A stretch of 64,000 nucleotides of DNA from Aeromonas diversa CDC 2478-85 (GTDB taxonomy: Bacteria > Pseudomonadota > Gammaproteobacteria > Enterobacterales > Aeromonadaceae): positions 498,833-562,832 of the forward strand of contig NZ_CDCE01000029.1 of the NCBI RefSeq assembly GCF_000819805.1, written 5' to 3'. Under the pieces are notes generated by a model. That model saw only the letters and a program-made list of their open reading frames with translations. It had not been told where the DNA came from and did no database searches. This document shows positions 63,341-64,000 of the stretch, in pieces (the first letter of the stretch is position 1; each line of letters starts with the position of its first letter). Made by a program: the position numbers and the translations under genes.

Positions 63341-64000
63341 ATGAAGTTCATCATCAAGCTGTTCCCGGAAATCACCATCAAGAGCAAGTCGGTTCGCCAG
63401 CGCTTCATCAAGATCCTGCAGGGCAACATCCGCAACGTGCTGCGCCGCTTCGACGACGATGCCCGCGTGCGCATGGATTGGGACAAGCTGGTGGTGAGCT
63501 CACGTAACGATCAGTTCCGCGACCAGGCCATAGAGGCGCTCGCCTGTATCCCCGGCATTCAGGCCTTCCTCGAGGTGCAGGCCAGCAAGTTTACCGACCT
63601 GCACGATATCTTCGAGCAGGTGAAAGCCGTGTGGGGTGACCAGCTCAAGGGCAAGACCTTCTGCGTGCGCGCCAAGCGCCACGGCAAGCACGAATTCTCT
63701 TCGCTCGAAGTAGAGCGCTACGTGGGCGGTGGCCTGAATCAGCATTGCGAGAGCAACGGCGTGCGTCTGAAAAACCCGGACGTGCAGATCAACCTCGAGA
63801 TCGACGGCGAGGAGCTGTTCATCGTCAGTGCCATCCACCAGGGCCTGAGCGGCATGCCGATCGCCACCCAGGAAGACGTGCTGAGCCTCATCTCCGGCGG
63901 GTTTGACTCAGGGGTTGCCTCCTTCCAGTTCATCAAGCGCGGCTGCCGTGTGCACTACTGCTTCTTCAACCTGGGTGGCGCGGCCCACGAGATCGGCGTC
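63341..64000 (+). CDS. thiI: ThiI, tRNA 4-thiouridine / thiamine sulfurtransferase (5' part)
   Basis: The first 220 residues are present; the gene runs off the right edge. Starts [20 protein letters not shown]; the THUMP domain spans about 60-165, and the PP-loop ATPase motif [10 protein letters not shown] is at about 188-197. ThiI activates U8 of tRNA for thiolation and supplies sulfur for thiazole. The C-terminal part, including any rhodanese domain, is outside the window. Confidence 0.95.
   Translation, partial: MKFIIKLFPEITIKSKSVRQRFIKILQGNIRNVLRRFDDDARVRMDWDKLVVSSRNDQFRDQAIEALACIPGIQAFLEVQASKFTDLHDIFEQVKAVWGDQLKGKTFCVRAKRHGKHEFSSLEVERYVGGGLNQHCESNGVRLKNPDVQINLEIDGEELFIVSAIHQGLSGMPIATQEDVLSLISGGFDSGVASFQFIKRGCRVHYCFFNLGGAAHEIGV

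Noticed and set aside
1-64000. Mobile elements, CRISPR arrays, tRNA genes, defence islands
   Set aside because: No transposase or integrase frames, no regular direct-repeat arrays, no cloverleaf-like sequences with conserved tRNA blocks and no recognisable defence genes were seen on either strand; gene order and composition look core chromosomal throughout.

Overview
This window looks like a chromosomal segment of a polarly flagellated gammaproteobacterium. An aeromonad (Aeromonas or a close relative such as Oceanimonas) fits best. The grounds are the high-GC coding, the flhA-flhF-flhG-fliA-cheYZAB-motCD-parC-parP-cheW order, the ccmABCDEFGHI order with separate ccmH and ccmI, and the protein sequences themselves. 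I saw no insertion sequence, integrase, tRNA, rRNA, CRISPR array or prophage gene. Almost all of the DNA is ordinary chromosome, and most long ORFs antisense to these genes are GC-driven shadows.

Layout. (1) 1-12350: the end of flhA, the flagellar placement and number genes flhF and flhG, sigma-28 (fliA), the chemotaxis core (cheY, cheZ, cheA, cheB), a MotC/MotD-type stator pair, the polar array-positioning pair parC/parP, cheW and a DUF2802 gene, closed by a strong terminator. The CheA linker carries three copies of a short acidic motif, in the region that in vibrios docks the ParC/ParP system. (2) 12459-19515: complete System I cytochrome c maturation operon ccmABCDEFGHI. (3) 19587-23015: mlaA, then sodB (minus), grxD and an RsmB-type rRNA methyltransferase (minus). 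(4) 23152-27561: a secreted GlyGly-CTERM metalloprotease with a tiny overlapping lipoprotein gene, pdxH, a glutathione S-transferase and a GNAT acetyltransferase. (5) 27633-34386: a divergent second adenylosuccinate synthetase facing its own LysR regulator, a TAXI-type binding protein without a permease, a PatB/MalY lyase, a sugar-efflux MFS protein and a second LysR regulator. (6) 34459-41040: yciK/sohB divergent pair, astB, topA and an isolated 54-residue gene. (7) 41101-47860: dicarboxylate/glutamate symporter, lysO, a basic amino acid ABC importer (hisP-J-Q-M type) and a CbiM-like membrane protein. (8) 47906-53452: pflA, a large PAS-GGDEF-EAL protein, and a CoA-disulfide/persulfide reductase with rhodanese domain. 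(9) 53593-64000: alpha-2-macroglobulin lipoprotein with pbpC, a drug-type MFS exporter, an unrecognised gene coupled to it, and the start of thiI.

The points most worth a second look are all small. They are a hairpin that buries both the stop codon of an unknown gene and the Shine-Dalgarno of the MFS exporter after it (62089-62141); a perfect 9-bp inverted repeat before the persulfide reductase (51712-51733); the purA paralog/LysR module with its dyad-rich intergenic region (27633-29879); the metalloprotease/lipoprotein overlap (23152-25529); a 10-codon leader ORF built on a perfect palindrome before cheY (3561-3593); and the orphan 54-aa gene between two terminators (40876-41040). I did not find a defence island or a clearly new multi-gene system.
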